The notes beneath the pieces are model-generated. The model was not told where the DNA came from. It did no database searches and saw only the letters and a list, made by a program, of their open reading frames with translations. The position numbers and the translations under genes are program-made. From Microbacterium sp. A20 (lineage in GTDB: Bacteria > Actinomycetota > Actinomycetes > Actinomycetales > Microbacteriaceae), in assembly GCF_004794515.1 (NCBI RefSeq), contig NZ_SSDF01000072.1, positions 46,581 to 110,580 on the forward strand: a DNA stretch of 64,000 nucleotides, given 5' to 3'. Positions 9,181 through 18,988 of the stretch are shown in pieces; the stretch's first letter is position 1, and each line of letters begins with the position of its first letter.

Positions 9181-9852
9181 TCAGGAAGACGGCTCGACGA
9201 GTCCGGTGTCGTAGGCGAGGATCACGGCGTGCACGCGGTCGCGCAGATTCAGCTTGGCGAGCACCTTGCCGACGTGCGTCTTGACGGTCTGCTCCGCGAT
9301 GAACAGGTCGGCGGCGATCTCGGTGTTGGAGCGCCCCTTCCCGATCAGGACCAGCACTTCGCGCTCGCGGTCGGTGAGCTCGGCGAGGGCGGTAGCCGAG
9401 CGAGGTGCGCGGGGCCTGCGACCGGCGAACTGCTCGATCATGCGTCGGGTGACGCTCGGCGCGAGGAGTGCATCCCCGTCCGCCACGACGCGAACCGCGT
9501 GCACGAGCTCCTCGGGCAGCGCGTCTTTCAGCAGGAATCCGCTGGCGCCGGCCTCGAGGGCGTCGTACACGTAGTCGTCGATGTCGAACGTGGTGAGCAT
9601 CAGGATCCGGGGGACATGGGCGGCCGGATACGACGGACCGAGAATCCGCCGAGTGGCTTCGATCCCGTCGAGTTCCGGCATGCGCACGTCCATCAAGATC
9701 ACGTCCGGATCCAGACGCGCCGCCAGGGTGACGGCTTCGGCGCCGTTCGCCGCTTGACCGGCCACCCGGATCCCGTCATGGGCATCGAGCAGTGCGGCGA
9801 AACCCGCACGCACCATGGCCTGGTCATCGGCGATGAGGACGCTGATCGTCAC
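9181..9852 (-). CDS. NarL/LuxR-family response regulator
   Basis: A 223-residue response regulator. The receiver domain (1-120) has the acidic pair at residues 9-10 and phospho-acceptor Asp55 (LMDVRMP). The LuxR-type helix-turn-helix is at the C terminus (LTDREREVLVLIGKGRSNTEIAADLF). The start is GTG 9852, overlapping the kinase stop as GTGA, with AAGGAG inside the end of the kinase gene. It is the partner of the kinase upstream. The target is unknown, though the adjacent acyltransferase is an obvious candidate. Confidence 0.93.
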   Translation of the reverse strand: MTISVLIADDQAMVRAGFAALLDAHDGIRVAGQAANGAEAVTLAARLDPDVILMDVRMPELDGIEATRRILGPSYPAAHVPRILMLTTFDIDDYVYDALEAGASGFLLKDALPEELVHAVRVVADGDALLAPSVTRRMIEQFAGRRPRAPRSATALAELTDREREVLVLIGKGRSNTEIAADLFIAEQTVKTHVGKVLAKLNLRDRVHAVILAYDTGLVEPSS

Positions 9853-11123
9853 GGATTCTCCTTGTCGAGCGAAGTGGCCGTCTCTGCGCCGGAGTCGTCG
9901 GCGCTCAGGGGGAGCACGGCCTCCACATCCCAGCCGCCATCGGATGCGGGGCCGGCCGAGAGGCTGCCGCCCAGGATCTCGGCACGCTCGCGCATGCCAC
10001 GCAACCCGTAGCCGCCGCCGGGGCCGTCGGAGGCACGGGGCGGCGCTCCGTTGTGCACCTGGATGCGGATGCTGCGAGCCTCCGCATGCAGCCGTACGGC
10101 GATGCGCGCACCGGGAGCATGTCGCACCGCGTTGCTCAGCGCCTCCTGGACGATGCGGAATGCGGCGATCTGCACCGAGGGCGTCGCGGCGGCAGCGGCT
10201 TCCCCACCCTCGAGCACGAGGCCGACCTCGACGCCGGCTCGGCGGATGGTGTCGACCAGCGCCGGGATGTCGTCGATGCCCTGCTGGGGAGCGAGTTCGG
10301 CGGTCTGATCCTCGGTGCGCAGCACGCCGAGCATGCGCCGCATCTCGGTCAGCGAGCTGCGGGCGGTCGCGGCGATGTCATCGAACTCGGCGGTCGCCGC
10401 GTCGCCGAGCTCCGGGATGCGGTACTTGGCGGTCGACGCCTGCACCTGGATCACGGACATGCTGTGCGCGACCACGTCGTGCAGCTCCCTCGCGATCCGC
10501 GTGCGTTCCTCCACGAGCGCACGACGGGCTTCCTCGAGAGCGCTGTGCTCCTTCTCGCGCGTCAGTTCGGCCGCGACGCGCACACGCCCGGCGACGAGCG
10601 CGGCGATGAGGAAGGTCGCGGAGGCCACCGCGGTCGTGACGATGAGGTCGGCGGTGGCGCTGGCGGAGGACGCGGGCACGGCCACCATGTCGGGGCGGAG
10701 CATGGGCGCCAGCAGGGAGGCGATCGCTCCGAGGATCAGTGCGAAGGCTCCGAGTCGAGCGCCGTGGAGGAACGTGACCACGCCGACGAAGAGGGCGAAC
10801 GTGAGGAGTGCGGGGACGGACCAGGGCCACGGCGACTGGATCGCGAGTTCCGGCACGACCGTGAGCGGCAGGATGAGCGCCCCCGCGGTGAACAGCCCGA
10901 TGGCCCATACCGGGCGGCTGATCGCGAGAAAGGGCGAGAAGCACAGCACCGCGCCGAGGATGAACGACAGCGGCAGTGGAGTGCCGGACAGGATGGTCTG
11001 GAGCGGCACGAGGATCGAGTACAACGCCACGACCGCCCCACCCAGCGCCCAGAGGGCGAAGGTGCGGCGGCTGATCCGTTGGCGCAACGGTGTGCGCTGT
11101 CGTCGGCGTGCCATGCCTGTCAT
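9849..11123 (-). CDS. Sensor histidine kinase, DesK-like (HisKA_3)
   Basis: A 424-residue kinase. Five or six membrane helices occupy residues 20-180 with almost no extracytoplasmic domain, so the stimulus may be sensed within the membrane. A short coiled linker follows, then the HisKA_3 box RIARELHDVVAHSMSV with phospho-acceptor His215. The ATP-binding domain contains ALSNAVRHA and GGGYGLRGMRERAE. The start is ATG 11123, overlapping the dedA stop by ATGA (a second ATG at 11114 is possible). It is one transcription unit with the response regulator. Confidence 0.92.
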   Translation of the reverse strand: MTGMARRRQRTPLRQRISRRTFALWALGGAVVALYSILVPLQTILSGTPLPLSFILGAVLCFSPFLAISRPVWAIGLFTAGALILPLTVVPELAIQSPWPWSVPALLTFALFVGVVTFLHGARLGAFALILGAIASLLAPMLRPDMVAVPASSASATADLIVTTAVASATFLIAALVAGRVRVAAELTREKEHSALEEARRALVEERTRIARELHDVVAHSMSVIQVQASTAKYRIPELGDAATAEFDDIAATARSSLTEMRRMLGVLRTEDQTAELAPQQGIDDIPALVDTIRRAGVEVGLVLEGGEAAAAATPSVQIAAFRIVQEALSNAVRHAPGARIAVRLHAEARSIRIQVHNGAPPRASDGPGGGYGLRGMRERAEILGGSLSAGPASDGGWDVEAVLPLSADDSGAETATSLDKENP

Positions 11124-11737
11124 CCTGCCAGTTGCGGCTCGGGTGCGCGGCGGCGCCGGGCCGCGGCGATGCGGTCGATCACGAAGCCGATCACCAGTGC
11201 GATGACGATGCCGAGACCGGCGCTGAGCAGTGGCTGGTCCTTGATCCAGGCGCCGGCGAGCAGACCGATCGCCAGGCTGAAGATGCTCCAGCTCGCGCCG
11301 GCGATCAGGCTCAGAGGCAGGAAGCGCCGCCACGGGAACCCGAGCGCCCCGGCGGACATGTTGACGGCCACGCGTCCGACCGGGATGTAGCGGGCCCCGA
11401 GGATGAGGGTGGCGCTGCGCCGATCGAGGGCCTGCTGCGCGTACGCGAACGTCGCAGCCACGCGGGGGCGCCTCATCCAGGCGAAGCGGGTGGTGCCGAG
11501 ACTGCGGCCGATCACGAACGCGATGTTGTCGCCGATCGTCGCGCCGATCGCGGCGACTGCGCCCAGGAGCAGGAGGTTCCCGTCGCCCGTCGATGCGGCG
11601 ACGGCCGCGGCCGCGACGAGCACCGTCTCGCTCGGCACCGGCGGGAAGAAGCCGTCGATCACGGTGACCGCGAACAGGACCAGGTACAGCCATGGGGAGG
11701 CGATGGCCTGCATGATGAGCTCGTTGAGGATGTCCAC
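11120..11737 (-). CDS. DedA-family membrane protein
   Basis: A 205-residue DedA protein. The family features FPPVPSETVL and the GARYIPVGRVAVNMSAGALGFPWRRF stretch (about residues 110-136) are present, with four to five membrane segments. DedA proteins act in lipid-carrier or phospholipid flipping and envelope stress. Here the gene leads an operon with a membrane-sensing kinase, fitting an envelope-monitoring role. That link is inferred from context. Confidence 0.9.
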   Translation of the reverse strand: MDILNELIMQAIASPWLYLVLFAVTVIDGFFPPVPSETVLVAAAAVAASTGDGNLLLLGAVAAIGATIGDNIAFVIGRSLGTTRFAWMRRPRVAATFAYAQQALDRRSATLILGARYIPVGRVAVNMSAGALGFPWRRFLPLSLIAGASWSIFSLAIGLLAGAWIKDQPLLSAGLGIVIALVIGFVIDRIAAARRRRAPEPQLAG

Positions 11738-11842
11738 TCCTGCACGCTATGCAGCGCGTACCCGAGCGGTCATCCCTCTGCGGTATCGCCCGCCTCACTC
11801 TCCGGGCTGATCTTGCTGACCGCAGCTCCCCGCCACGGCGCT

Positions 11843-11848
11843 TATACT
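11843..11848 (+). promoter_or_regulatory. Possible -10 element of the ABC-F gene (TATACT)
   Basis: TATACT predicts a start near 11855, giving a leader of about 45 bases before GTG 11901. No convincing -35 hexamer is found at 16-18 bases. Confidence 0.4.
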
Positions 11849-11900
11849 GGGAGGCTGGCCGATCGGCCGAACACCCTCCTTGAAAGAACGGACGTCCGCT

Positions 11901-13499
<1,599 letters not shown>

Positions 13500-13532
13500 C
13501 AGGGGGCGCGGGCGCGTGTCGGTGACCCGTTG

Positions 13533-13538
13533 TAGCGT
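13533..13538 (+). promoter_or_regulatory. -10 element of the HAD gene (TAGCGT)
   Basis: TAGCGT ends six bases before ATG 13545, predicting a leaderless transcript. Confidence 0.5.
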
Positions 13539-13544
13539 GACGGC

Positions 13545-14213
13545 ATGAGTATGGGTCACATCCGCGCCGTGTGCTGGGACTGGAACGGCACACTGCTCGA
13601 CGACGCGGAGATCTGCCGTCAGGTGATGAACGCCGTGCTCGAGGAGCACGGTCTCGATCCTCTGACCGATGAGCACACGTACCGATCGGTGTTCCGGTTC
13701 CCGATCCGCGACTTCTACGGCTCCGTCGGACTCGGCGACGACAGGTTCGTGGCGGCCGCGACGACCTACCTCGACCTGCTGGCGTCGCGCGTCGGCGAGG
13801 CGCCGCTCCACGCCGAAGCGCGTGCCACACTCGCGGCGCTCCACGAACGCGGCATCCGCCAGGTCCTCGCGTCGGCGACCCTTCCCGATGCGTTGGCGCA
13901 GCAGATGGCCCCGTACGGTCTGGTCGATGCCTTCGAGGACGTCCTGTCGATCGACGACCCGTATCGAGCGTCGAAGCACGACGTCATCGCGCGGTGGCTG
14001 ACGGCATCCGACCTCCCGCCGAGCGAAGTGCTCATCATCGGCGACACCAATCACGACCGGGAGATCGCCGACGACCTCGGCACGGAGTTCGTCCACTTCG
14101 ACGGCGGACACCAGAACTGGTCCGGCGACACCCGTCGGATCGCGACGCTCGGCGAGCTGCTCGACCTGCTGACCCCGATCGCCGATCATCGCGCACTGAG
14201 GGAACTCGCCTGA
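13545..14213 (+). CDS. HAD-family hydrolase (phosphoglycolate-phosphatase-like)
   Basis: A 222-residue HAD hydrolase. Motif I is DWNGTLLDD (residues 12-20), where the usual DxD reads DxN, a variation seen in some members. Motif II is around LASAT, motif III is the lysine in RASKHD, and motif IV is IIGDTNHDREIA. A helical cap lies at residues 20-90. It probably removes phosphate from a small metabolite, and the substrate is unknown. An alternative start two codons later is possible. Confidence 0.85.
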   Translation: MSMGHIRAVCWDWNGTLLDDAEICRQVMNAVLEEHGLDPLTDEHTYRSVFRFPIRDFYGSVGLGDDRFVAAATTYLDLLASRVGEAPLHAEARATLAALHERGIRQVLASATLPDALAQQMAPYGLVDAFEDVLSIDDPYRASKHDVIARWLTASDLPPSEVLIIGDTNHDREIADDLGTEFVHFDGGHQNWSGDTRRIATLGELLDLLTPIADHRALRELA

Positions 14214-14244
14214 ACGATCCGGCGCGTGACCGCTGGTCCCGTGG

Positions 14245-14250
14245 CATAGT
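14245..14250 (+). promoter_or_regulatory. -10 element of the PNPOx-like gene (CATAGT)
   Basis: CATAGT ends seven bases before ATG 14258, consistent with a leaderless transcript. Confidence 0.4.
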
Positions 14251-14257
14251 CGGGAGC

Positions 14258-14875
14258 ATGTCGACAGAGCGGGATCTCCTTTCGTCAGAGCTCAGCCGGT
14301 GGCTCCGGGCTCAGCCCGCGCTCACCGGCGCGGCTCCGCAACTGGTACTCGCCGATCTTCCTGACGATCCGGTGTCGCTCTTCCTCGACTGGATCGGCAC
14401 GACGGCCGCCGCGGGCGCTCCCGAGCCGCACTCCGCCACCCTGGCGACGGTCGATGACGACGGCGTGCCGGATGCGCGCACACTCATCCTCAAAGACGTC
14501 GATGAGCGTGGATGGGCCTTCGCCGGACCACGGTCGTCTCGAAAGGCTGCGCAGATCGCCGCGCAACCTGCGGCGGCGTTGAACTTCTGGTGGCAGCCGC
14601 TCGTGCGGGCGGTGCGGGTCCGCGGACGGGTCCAAGAGGGGTCAGCCGCGGAGAGCGCAGCAGACCTCGCCGCGCGCTCCGCGGCCGCCCGTGAGGGTGT
14701 CAGACCAGGGGAATGGGTCCTCTGGCGGATCATTGCCGCACGAGTCGAGTTCTGGCAGGGATCGCCCGAACGCGATCACACGCGGATCGTCTACGAGCGC
14801 ACGGAGACGGGGTGGACTTGCGTGGTGACCGGGCGAGGGGCCGACAGGCGAGAGAATGTGAAGGAGCCCGCATGA
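14258..14875 (+). CDS. Pyridoxamine 5'-phosphate oxidase-family flavoprotein
   Basis: A 205-residue protein of the pyridoxine/pyridoxamine phosphate oxidase fold. Visible features are SATLATVDDDGVPDARTLILKDVDERGWAFAG (residues 59-90), the NFWWQPLVRAVRVRG strand pair, and a C-terminal RIVYERTETGW in the place of the PdxH dimerisation region. It could be a true PdxH, but the C-terminal substrate motif RLSP...RLxP is not evident. Flavin-dependent oxidase or reductase is the safer call. It overlaps the cupin gene by ATGA. Confidence 0.75.
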   Translation: MSTERDLLSSELSRWLRAQPALTGAAPQLVLADLPDDPVSLFLDWIGTTAAAGAPEPHSATLATVDDDGVPDARTLILKDVDERGWAFAGPRSSRKAAQIAAQPAAALNFWWQPLVRAVRVRGRVQEGSAAESAADLAARSAAAREGVRPGEWVLWRIIAARVEFWQGSPERDHTRIVYERTETGWTCVVTGRGADRRENVKEPA

Positions 14876-15306
14876 GCGGTTATCAGGTGGTCGAGATCGG
14901 AGCGCTCGATCAGTGGCGCACGCACCACGGCGGATTCGATGCGGCGCGGTCGCGGGATGGTCGCCGAGTCGTCGACCATGAGTTGACCATGCAGTACATC
15001 GGCATGACCGCGAATGCGCTCGAGCCCGGCGAAGAGGCCGGCTACTGGCACGTGCACCGGAAGATCGAAGAGGTGTACGTATTCCTCGACGGTCGTGGCC
15101 AGATGGGGCTGGATGACGACGTCGTCGAGGTGGGACCAGGGACGGTGATCCGAGTGGGGCAGGGCGTCGCTCGCACCTGGCGTGCGCGGCCGGACAGCAT
15201 CGGCGAGCTGCGGTGGCTGTGCATCCGCGCGGGCGGCGAGGAGCTGCCCCGCCTGCCGGACGACAGCTCGCGATTGCCCGAGCGGCCGATGCCCTGGATA
15301 GATTGA
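14872..15306 (+). CDS. Cupin-domain protein
   Basis: A 144-residue single cupin. The first metal-box region is EAGYWHVHRKIEEVYVFLDGRGQMGLDD (residues 54-81), with two histidines and a glutamate, and the second is VGPGTVIRVGQGVARTW. It overlaps the flavoprotein gene by ATGA, so the two are made together. Cupins of this size are metal-binding isomerases, dioxygenases or sensors, and the specific activity is not recognisable. Confidence 0.82.
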   Translation: MSGYQVVEIGALDQWRTHHGGFDAARSRDGRRVVDHELTMQYIGMTANALEPGEEAGYWHVHRKIEEVYVFLDGRGQMGLDDDVVEVGPGTVIRVGQGVARTWRARPDSIGELRWLCIRAGGEELPRLPDDSSRLPERPMPWID

Positions 15307-15321
15307 CGCGGGAACCGTCGG

Positions 15322-16134
15322 TCAGCGGACGTCGAGCAGCTCGTCCTCGACGTCGGCGTCGTGGTCCTTGCGCCGCGGAGCCTTCACGGGGGCCGGCGCG
15401 CCTTCGACCTCCTCGCGGTGCTTCACGATCTCGGTACGGATGATGTAGCCGATGAAGATGAACCCCATCAGCGCGAACAGGATCCACTGGATCGCGTAGG
15501 AGAGGTGGGGGCCCGGGTCGTCGGTGGGGGAGTCGAAGCCACCCAGCGCGCCGGATCCGGCCGGCTCCTCGGACACGACGCGGCCGTAGGCGCTGGTGAT
15601 CACATCCCCGTCGGTCAGCGCGGCGATCGAGGGCAGATGGATGGTCGGCACCTGTCCTTCCGGCGCGCCGCGACCGGATGCGGGCAGCTGTTCTCCGGGT
15701 CGCAGGCGCACCGTCACCTCGGCCTCGCCCGGCGGCGGCGACGGCACCGAGTCGGGCTCAGCACCCTCGCCCGGCGCCACCCAGCCGCGATCCACGATGA
15801 ACACGCGTCCATCGGCGTCGCGGAACGGCACCAGAACCTCGAAGGCGCTCGTCCCGCCGTGCGGGCGGTTGCGCACCAGGAGCTGCTGGTCGGCGAGGTA
15901 CTCGCCCTGCAACGTGACGGGGCGCCATTCGTCGGAGGGATCGAGTGCACCGTCCTCGCCGATGACATCGGCCAGCGGAACGGGATCCGCGTCGTAGTTC
16001 TGCTCGACGAGTTCGATCTGCGCGGCCCGGGTCTCGTTCCGCTCGAACTGCCAGTTCGACAGGAACACGCACGCGATCGCGAAGCCGATCGCGATGAGCA
16101 CATACACCGCCCAGCGGGTCAGACGCCGGCTCAT
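15322..16134 (-). CDS. SURF1-family cytochrome oxidase assembly protein
   Basis: A 270-residue SURF1 protein. It has an N-terminal membrane helix (residues 9-27), a large domain with the family signature WRPVTLQGEYLADQQLLVRNRP and VDRGWV, and a second helix near residues 214-232 (IQWILFALMGFIFIGYI). SURF1 helps insert heme a in aa3-type oxidase. A charged tail rich in Asp and Glu ends the protein. It is the last gene of a three-gene operon linked by ATGA overlaps. Confidence 0.93.
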   Translation of the reverse strand: MSRRLTRWAVYVLIAIGFAIACVFLSNWQFERNETRAAQIELVEQNYDADPVPLADVIGEDGALDPSDEWRPVTLQGEYLADQQLLVRNRPHGGTSAFEVLVPFRDADGRVFIVDRGWVAPGEGAEPDSVPSPPPGEAEVTVRLRPGEQLPASGRGAPEGQVPTIHLPSIAALTDGDVITSAYGRVVSEEPAGSGALGGFDSPTDDPGPHLSYAIQWILFALMGFIFIGYIIRTEIVKHREEVEGAPAPVKAPRRKDHDADVEDELLDVR

Positions 16135-16325
16135 GCGGGAACACCGTCGCGGACGATCACCGGGAAGTCCCGTGCGGCCAGGTAGTCGCGGAGGAAGTCG
16201 ACGTGCTCGTCACAGGCCAACCAGACCTTCTCGCGGTCGGCGGCATGGATGCGAGGATTTCGCCACACCACTTGTCTGGTCGCCGCGCTCCGGCAGCCGG
16301 CGCGCGAGCACTCGAGGTCTGTCAT
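16131..16325 (-). CDS. Small cysteine/histidine protein of unknown function
   Basis: A 64-residue protein that I do not recognise by function. CSRAGC near the start and CDEH (residues about 39-42) give three cysteines and a histidine in a spacing that could bind one zinc. The ATG start overlaps the DUF3099 stop, and the gene's stop overlaps the surf1 start, so it is locked into the operon. Similar small proteins beside SURF1 are, as I recall, common in Microbacteriaceae. A metal or heme-delivery role is only a guess. Confidence 0.75.
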   Translation of the reverse strand: MTDLECSRAGCRSAATRQVVWRNPRIHAADREKVWLACDEHVDFLRDYLAARDFPVIVRDGVPA

Positions 16326-16669
16326 CGCTCTTTCGGGCCTTCGTGGATCGTGAACACCTGAGGAGCGGATGGCTCGGACTCGATCGGGGCGGGCTCCGGA
16401 GCCTCCAACTCTCGCAGGGGGGACTCGGCTGTGGTCTCGTTGCTGTCGCTTCCGGCGTTCGCGAAGACGACGGCGATGTACGGCAGCACGGCGGCCGCGA
16501 TCCCGAAGACCCAGGTGTACCAGCCGTACGGCTGCACGAGGACCATGAGCCCGAAGCACACGATGCGGATGGTCATCGTCAACGCATAACGGCGCACGCG
16601 ATGATCAGCCTCATCCCGCGGAGACTGCGGCAGTGAGGTGACGGCCGGGACTTGACGCGCGTTCTTCAC
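16322..16669 (-). CDS. DUF3099-family membrane protein
   Basis: A 115-residue protein with two membrane helices (about residues 30-48 and 51-69) and an acidic Pro/Glu-rich tail. The pattern RVRRYALTMTIRIVCFGLMVL...WYTWVFGIAAAVLPYIAVVFAN matches the actinobacterial DUF3099 family. The start is GTG 16669. It heads the operon with the small Cys protein and SURF1, which suggests a link to respiration. No function is known. Confidence 0.85.
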   Translation of the reverse strand: MKNARQVPAVTSLPQSPRDEADHRVRRYALTMTIRIVCFGLMVLVQPYGWYTWVFGIAAAVLPYIAVVFANAGSDSNETTAESPLRELEAPEPAPIESEPSAPQVFTIHEGPKER

Positions 16670-16678
16670 GATGCCTCA

Positions 16679-16684
16679 AGCCTA
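16679..16684 (-). promoter_or_regulatory. -10 element of the DUF3099-SURF1 operon (TAGGCT)
   Basis: On the minus strand TAGGCT ends nine bases before GTG 16669. The predicted start is within a few bases of the start codon. Confidence 0.4.
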
Positions 16685-16720
16685 CGCCGGTGCAGCCCTC
16701 CCGGCGTGCCGTTCGGTGAC

Positions 16721-17395
16721 TCAGCTCGAGAACAGGAACGGCAGGCTGAAGACCCCGACGAACAGGAAGCTGATGATGGTGCTGACGATCGTGAACGCGC
16801 CGATCGCGACCACCGCGTAGCCGAGGATGAGCCCGGCGATGGCGAGTCCTCGTCCTCCGATCCCCGGCTGACGCTTGATCTGCCCGAGAGCCATGTGGCC
16901 CGTGATGACGGCGGCGATCGATGCCAGCACCGGGATGATGGCCCAGATCAGGACGACCCCGGCGATGCCGCAGATGAGCGAGGCGACCGCCAGCGGGCTG
17001 GTGGGACGAGAGGCGGCGGCGGGAGACCCCGCGCTCGGGTAGGCGCCGTAACCGGGCTGCACAGGCGGCGGGGCATAGCCGGGCTGAGTGGGCGCCGCCC
17101 CGTAGCCGGGCTGTGCGGAGGGCGGAGCGTAGCCGGGCTGCGAAGAGGCCGGGGCGTATCCGGGCTGTGCGGGTGGGGGAGCGTATCCCGGCTGGGGCGC
17201 CGCGGCCGGGGCGCCGGATGCCGGATATCCCGGAGGTGCGTAGGTCGGCGCGGCTCCCGGGTGGCTCTGCGTCGGCTGTGGGGCGGGCCGCACTGGGTCG
17301 GCGGGAAGTGCCGGAGTGGCCGCGGGCGCGGCGGGTGCGGGCGGCGGTGTCAACGGCGGCTCGCCACCGGGAGAGGGGATGCGGTTGTCGCTCAC
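16721..17395 (-). CDS. DUF4190 membrane protein with proline-rich repeat tail
   Basis: A 224-residue protein. Residues 1-130 are Pro/Ala/Gly/Tyr-rich and contain six PGY units of nine residues. Residues 135-220 form the DUF4190 domain with two or three membrane helices (LAVASLICGIAGVVLIW, HMALGQIKR). The start is GTG 17395, with GAAAGG nine bases upstream. Such repeat tails are disordered, lie in the cytoplasm and can gather partner proteins. No function is known. Confidence 0.85.
   Translation of the reverse strand: MSDNRIPSPGGEPPLTPPPAPAAPAATPALPADPVRPAPQPTQSHPGAAPTYAPPGYPASGAPAAAPQPGYAPPPAQPGYAPASSQPGYAPPSAQPGYGAAPTQPGYAPPPVQPGYGAYPSAGSPAAASRPTSPLAVASLICGIAGVVLIWAIIPVLASIAAVITGHMALGQIKRQPGIGGRGLAIAGLILGYAVVAIGAFTIVSTIISFLFVGVFSLPFLFSS
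17048..17194. repeat. Six 27-bp tandem repeats encoding PGY units
   Basis: The unit recurs at exactly 27-base intervals (unit starts near 17048, 17075, 17102, 17129, 17156, 17183). Each encodes nine residues such as QPGYAPPPA. The copies differ at several positions, so the array is coding and not freshly duplicated. Confidence 0.85.
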
Positions 17396-17418
17396 GATGA
17401 AGCCTTTCGTCTCGATCA

Positions 17419-17447
17419 GGGTTCCAGCAGCGTTCCCGTCTGTCAAA
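17419..17447 (-). promoter_or_regulatory. Promoter of the DUF4190 gene
   Basis: On the minus strand a perfect TTGACA (17442-17447) is followed after 17 bases by AACCCT (17419-17424). The predicted start lies about 17 bases ahead of GTG 17395, leaving room for the ribosome site. Confidence 0.55.
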
Positions 17448-17502
17448 CGCCACGACGCGGCCGACCCGGGCGCCCGGGAGCAGTCGGCGGCGGCATGGTC
17501 GA

Positions 17503-17533
17503 TAGGATCGATGACGGCCCGGGACCGCGGGCC
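17503..17533 (+). promoter_or_regulatory. fabG promoter and leader hairpin
   Basis: TAGGAT (17503-17508) predicts a start near 17515. The leader then forms a short hairpin GGCCCG/CGGGCC (17516-17533) before the ribosome site AGGAG at 17547-17551. Confidence 0.4.
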
Positions 17534-17560
17534 GACCGGCCAGATCAGGAGTGTCCCCCC

Positions 17561-18271
17561 ATGAGTGCTGAGCGCGTCGTCCTCGTCACCGGCGGCAATC
17601 GCGGCATCGGCCGCGCCATCGCGGAGCGCTTCGTGCGCGACGGCTACCGCGTCGCCGTCACGGCCCGCAGCGGCGAAGGCCCGGAGGGGACTCTCACCGT
17701 CCGTGCCGACGTGACTGATGCCGCAGCTCTCGACGCGGCGTTCACCGAGGTGGAGCAGCAGCTCGGTCCGGTCGAGATCGTCGTCGCGAACGCCGGCATC
17801 ACCAAGGACACGCTGCTCCTGCGCATGAGCGAAGACGATTTCGACAGCGTCGTCGCAACGAACCTCGGCGGTACCTTCCGCGTCGTCAAGCGTGCATCGA
17901 AGGGCATGCTCCGCGCACGTTTCGGTCGCATCATCCTGATCTCGAGCGTCGTCGGACTGTACGGTTCCGCGGGGCAGGTCAACTACTCCGCTTCGAAGAG
18001 CGCGCTCGTCGGCTTCGCACGTTCGATCACCCGCGAGCTCGGCGCGCGGGGGATCACAGCCAACGTCGTCGCCCCGGGGTTCATCGAGACCGACATGACG
18101 GCGGAACTCCCGGAAGAGACGCAGAAGCAGTACAAGGCGAACATCCCGGCCGGACGGTTCGCCACCCCCGACGAGGTCGCGGGGGTCGTGACCTGGCTCG
18201 CGGGCGACGATGCCGGCTACATCTCCGGTGCGGTCATCCCCGTGGACGGCGGCCTCGGGATGGGGCACTGA
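17561..18271 (+). CDS. fabG: FabG, 3-oxoacyl-ACP reductase
   Basis: A 236-residue short-chain dehydrogenase. The cofactor loop is TGGNRGIGRAIA (residues 10-21), NAG follows at about 81-83, and the catalytic residues are Ser and Tyr-x3-Lys in ISSVVGLYGSAGQVNYSASK. PGFIETDMTA and the C-terminal PVDGGLGMGH are typical FabG. It reduces 3-oxoacyl-ACP in fatty-acid elongation. It is 13 kb from the fabD-H-acpP-fabF operon, as in other Actinobacteria where fabG is separate. Confidence 0.9.
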   Translation: MSAERVVLVTGGNRGIGRAIAERFVRDGYRVAVTARSGEGPEGTLTVRADVTDAAALDAAFTEVEQQLGPVEIVVANAGITKDTLLLRMSEDDFDSVVATNLGGTFRVVKRASKGMLRARFGRIILISSVVGLYGSAGQVNYSASKSALVGFARSITRELGARGITANVVAPGFIETDMTAELPEETQKQYKANIPAGRFATPDEVAGVVTWLAGDDAGYISGAVIPVDGGLGMGH

Positions 18272-18286
18272 CCCCACCCTGCGCCG

Positions 18287-18982
18287 TCAGCGGGTGATCG
18301 CCCCGATCAGCAGTTCGGCGAGACGATCGGGAACGGTGAACTGCGGCCAGTGGGCGGAGCTGATCCGGACGACCTCGGCGTCTTCGATCGCGCGATACTC
18401 CTCGGCGAACGGTCCCCATTGGTCGATCATGCCCTCGAAGGTCGCCTGGTCGAGGTCCCCCATGAGCAGTGTCACCGGCACCCGGTAGCGCGCGGGGTCG
18501 GTGAGGGAGATGCCGTCGGTCGGCACTCGTGCGGGGACGCTGGATGTGAGCGGCGCCGTGCGCGCACGAGTGTCCTCATCGAGGTCGTGCACGTCTTCGT
18601 CCTCGAAGAAATCCCAGCCGGGAAAGGGAACGACCCCGTCGACGATCGGGAACTCGCTGATCCCGTTTCCGGGCGGGGGAGGGACGGTGTCGACGAAGAT
18701 GACGCGGCTCACGCGGTCGGGGCGCGCATCGGCGACACCCCATGCGACGTTGCCGCCTCCGCTGTGGCCGACGACCACGACATCGCCGTCGACCTCGTCG
18801 ACCGCGGCGACGGCGGCGTCGACCCAGTCGGCGATGCCGATGTCGGAGGTGACAGCCTCAGGCTCACCGAGCCCCGGCATGGTGAGAGCGTGCACGCGGT
18901 GCCCCGCCCGTTCGAGGGCGGGGATCACGTCGTCCCAGCTCGAGGCGTCGAGCCAGAGTCCGGGGATGAGGATGATGTCCAT
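18287..18982 (-). CDS. Alpha/beta hydrolase
   Basis: A 231-residue hydrolase. The nucleophile elbow is GHSGGG (about residues 73-78), and the opening IILIPGLWLDASSWDDVIPALERAG gives the oxyanion-hole region. The catalytic His is probably in SSAHWPQF near residue 210. It resembles small esterases of the salicylate-binding-protein type, and the substrate is unknown. It converges with fabG with 15 bases between stops. Confidence 0.85.
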   Translation of the reverse strand: MDIILIPGLWLDASSWDDVIPALERAGHRVHALTMPGLGEPEAVTSDIGIADWVDAAVAAVDEVDGDVVVVGHSGGGNVAWGVADARPDRVSRVIFVDTVPPPPGNGISEFPIVDGVVPFPGWDFFEDEDVHDLDEDTRARTAPLTSSVPARVPTDGISLTDPARYRVPVTLLMGDLDQATFEGMIDQWGPFAEEYRAIEDAEVVRISSAHWPQFTVPDRLAELLIGAITR

Positions 18983-18988
18983 GTGCCG

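Noticed and set aside
11880..11900. TTG start at 11880 for the ABC-F protein
   Set aside because: It has no ribosome site and adds seven residues not expected at the N terminus; GTG 11901 opens directly on the conserved first strand.
17048..17194. Evenly spaced repeats that could suggest a CRISPR array
   Set aside because: The 27-base period has no unique spacers, and the whole array is in frame within the DUF4190 gene.
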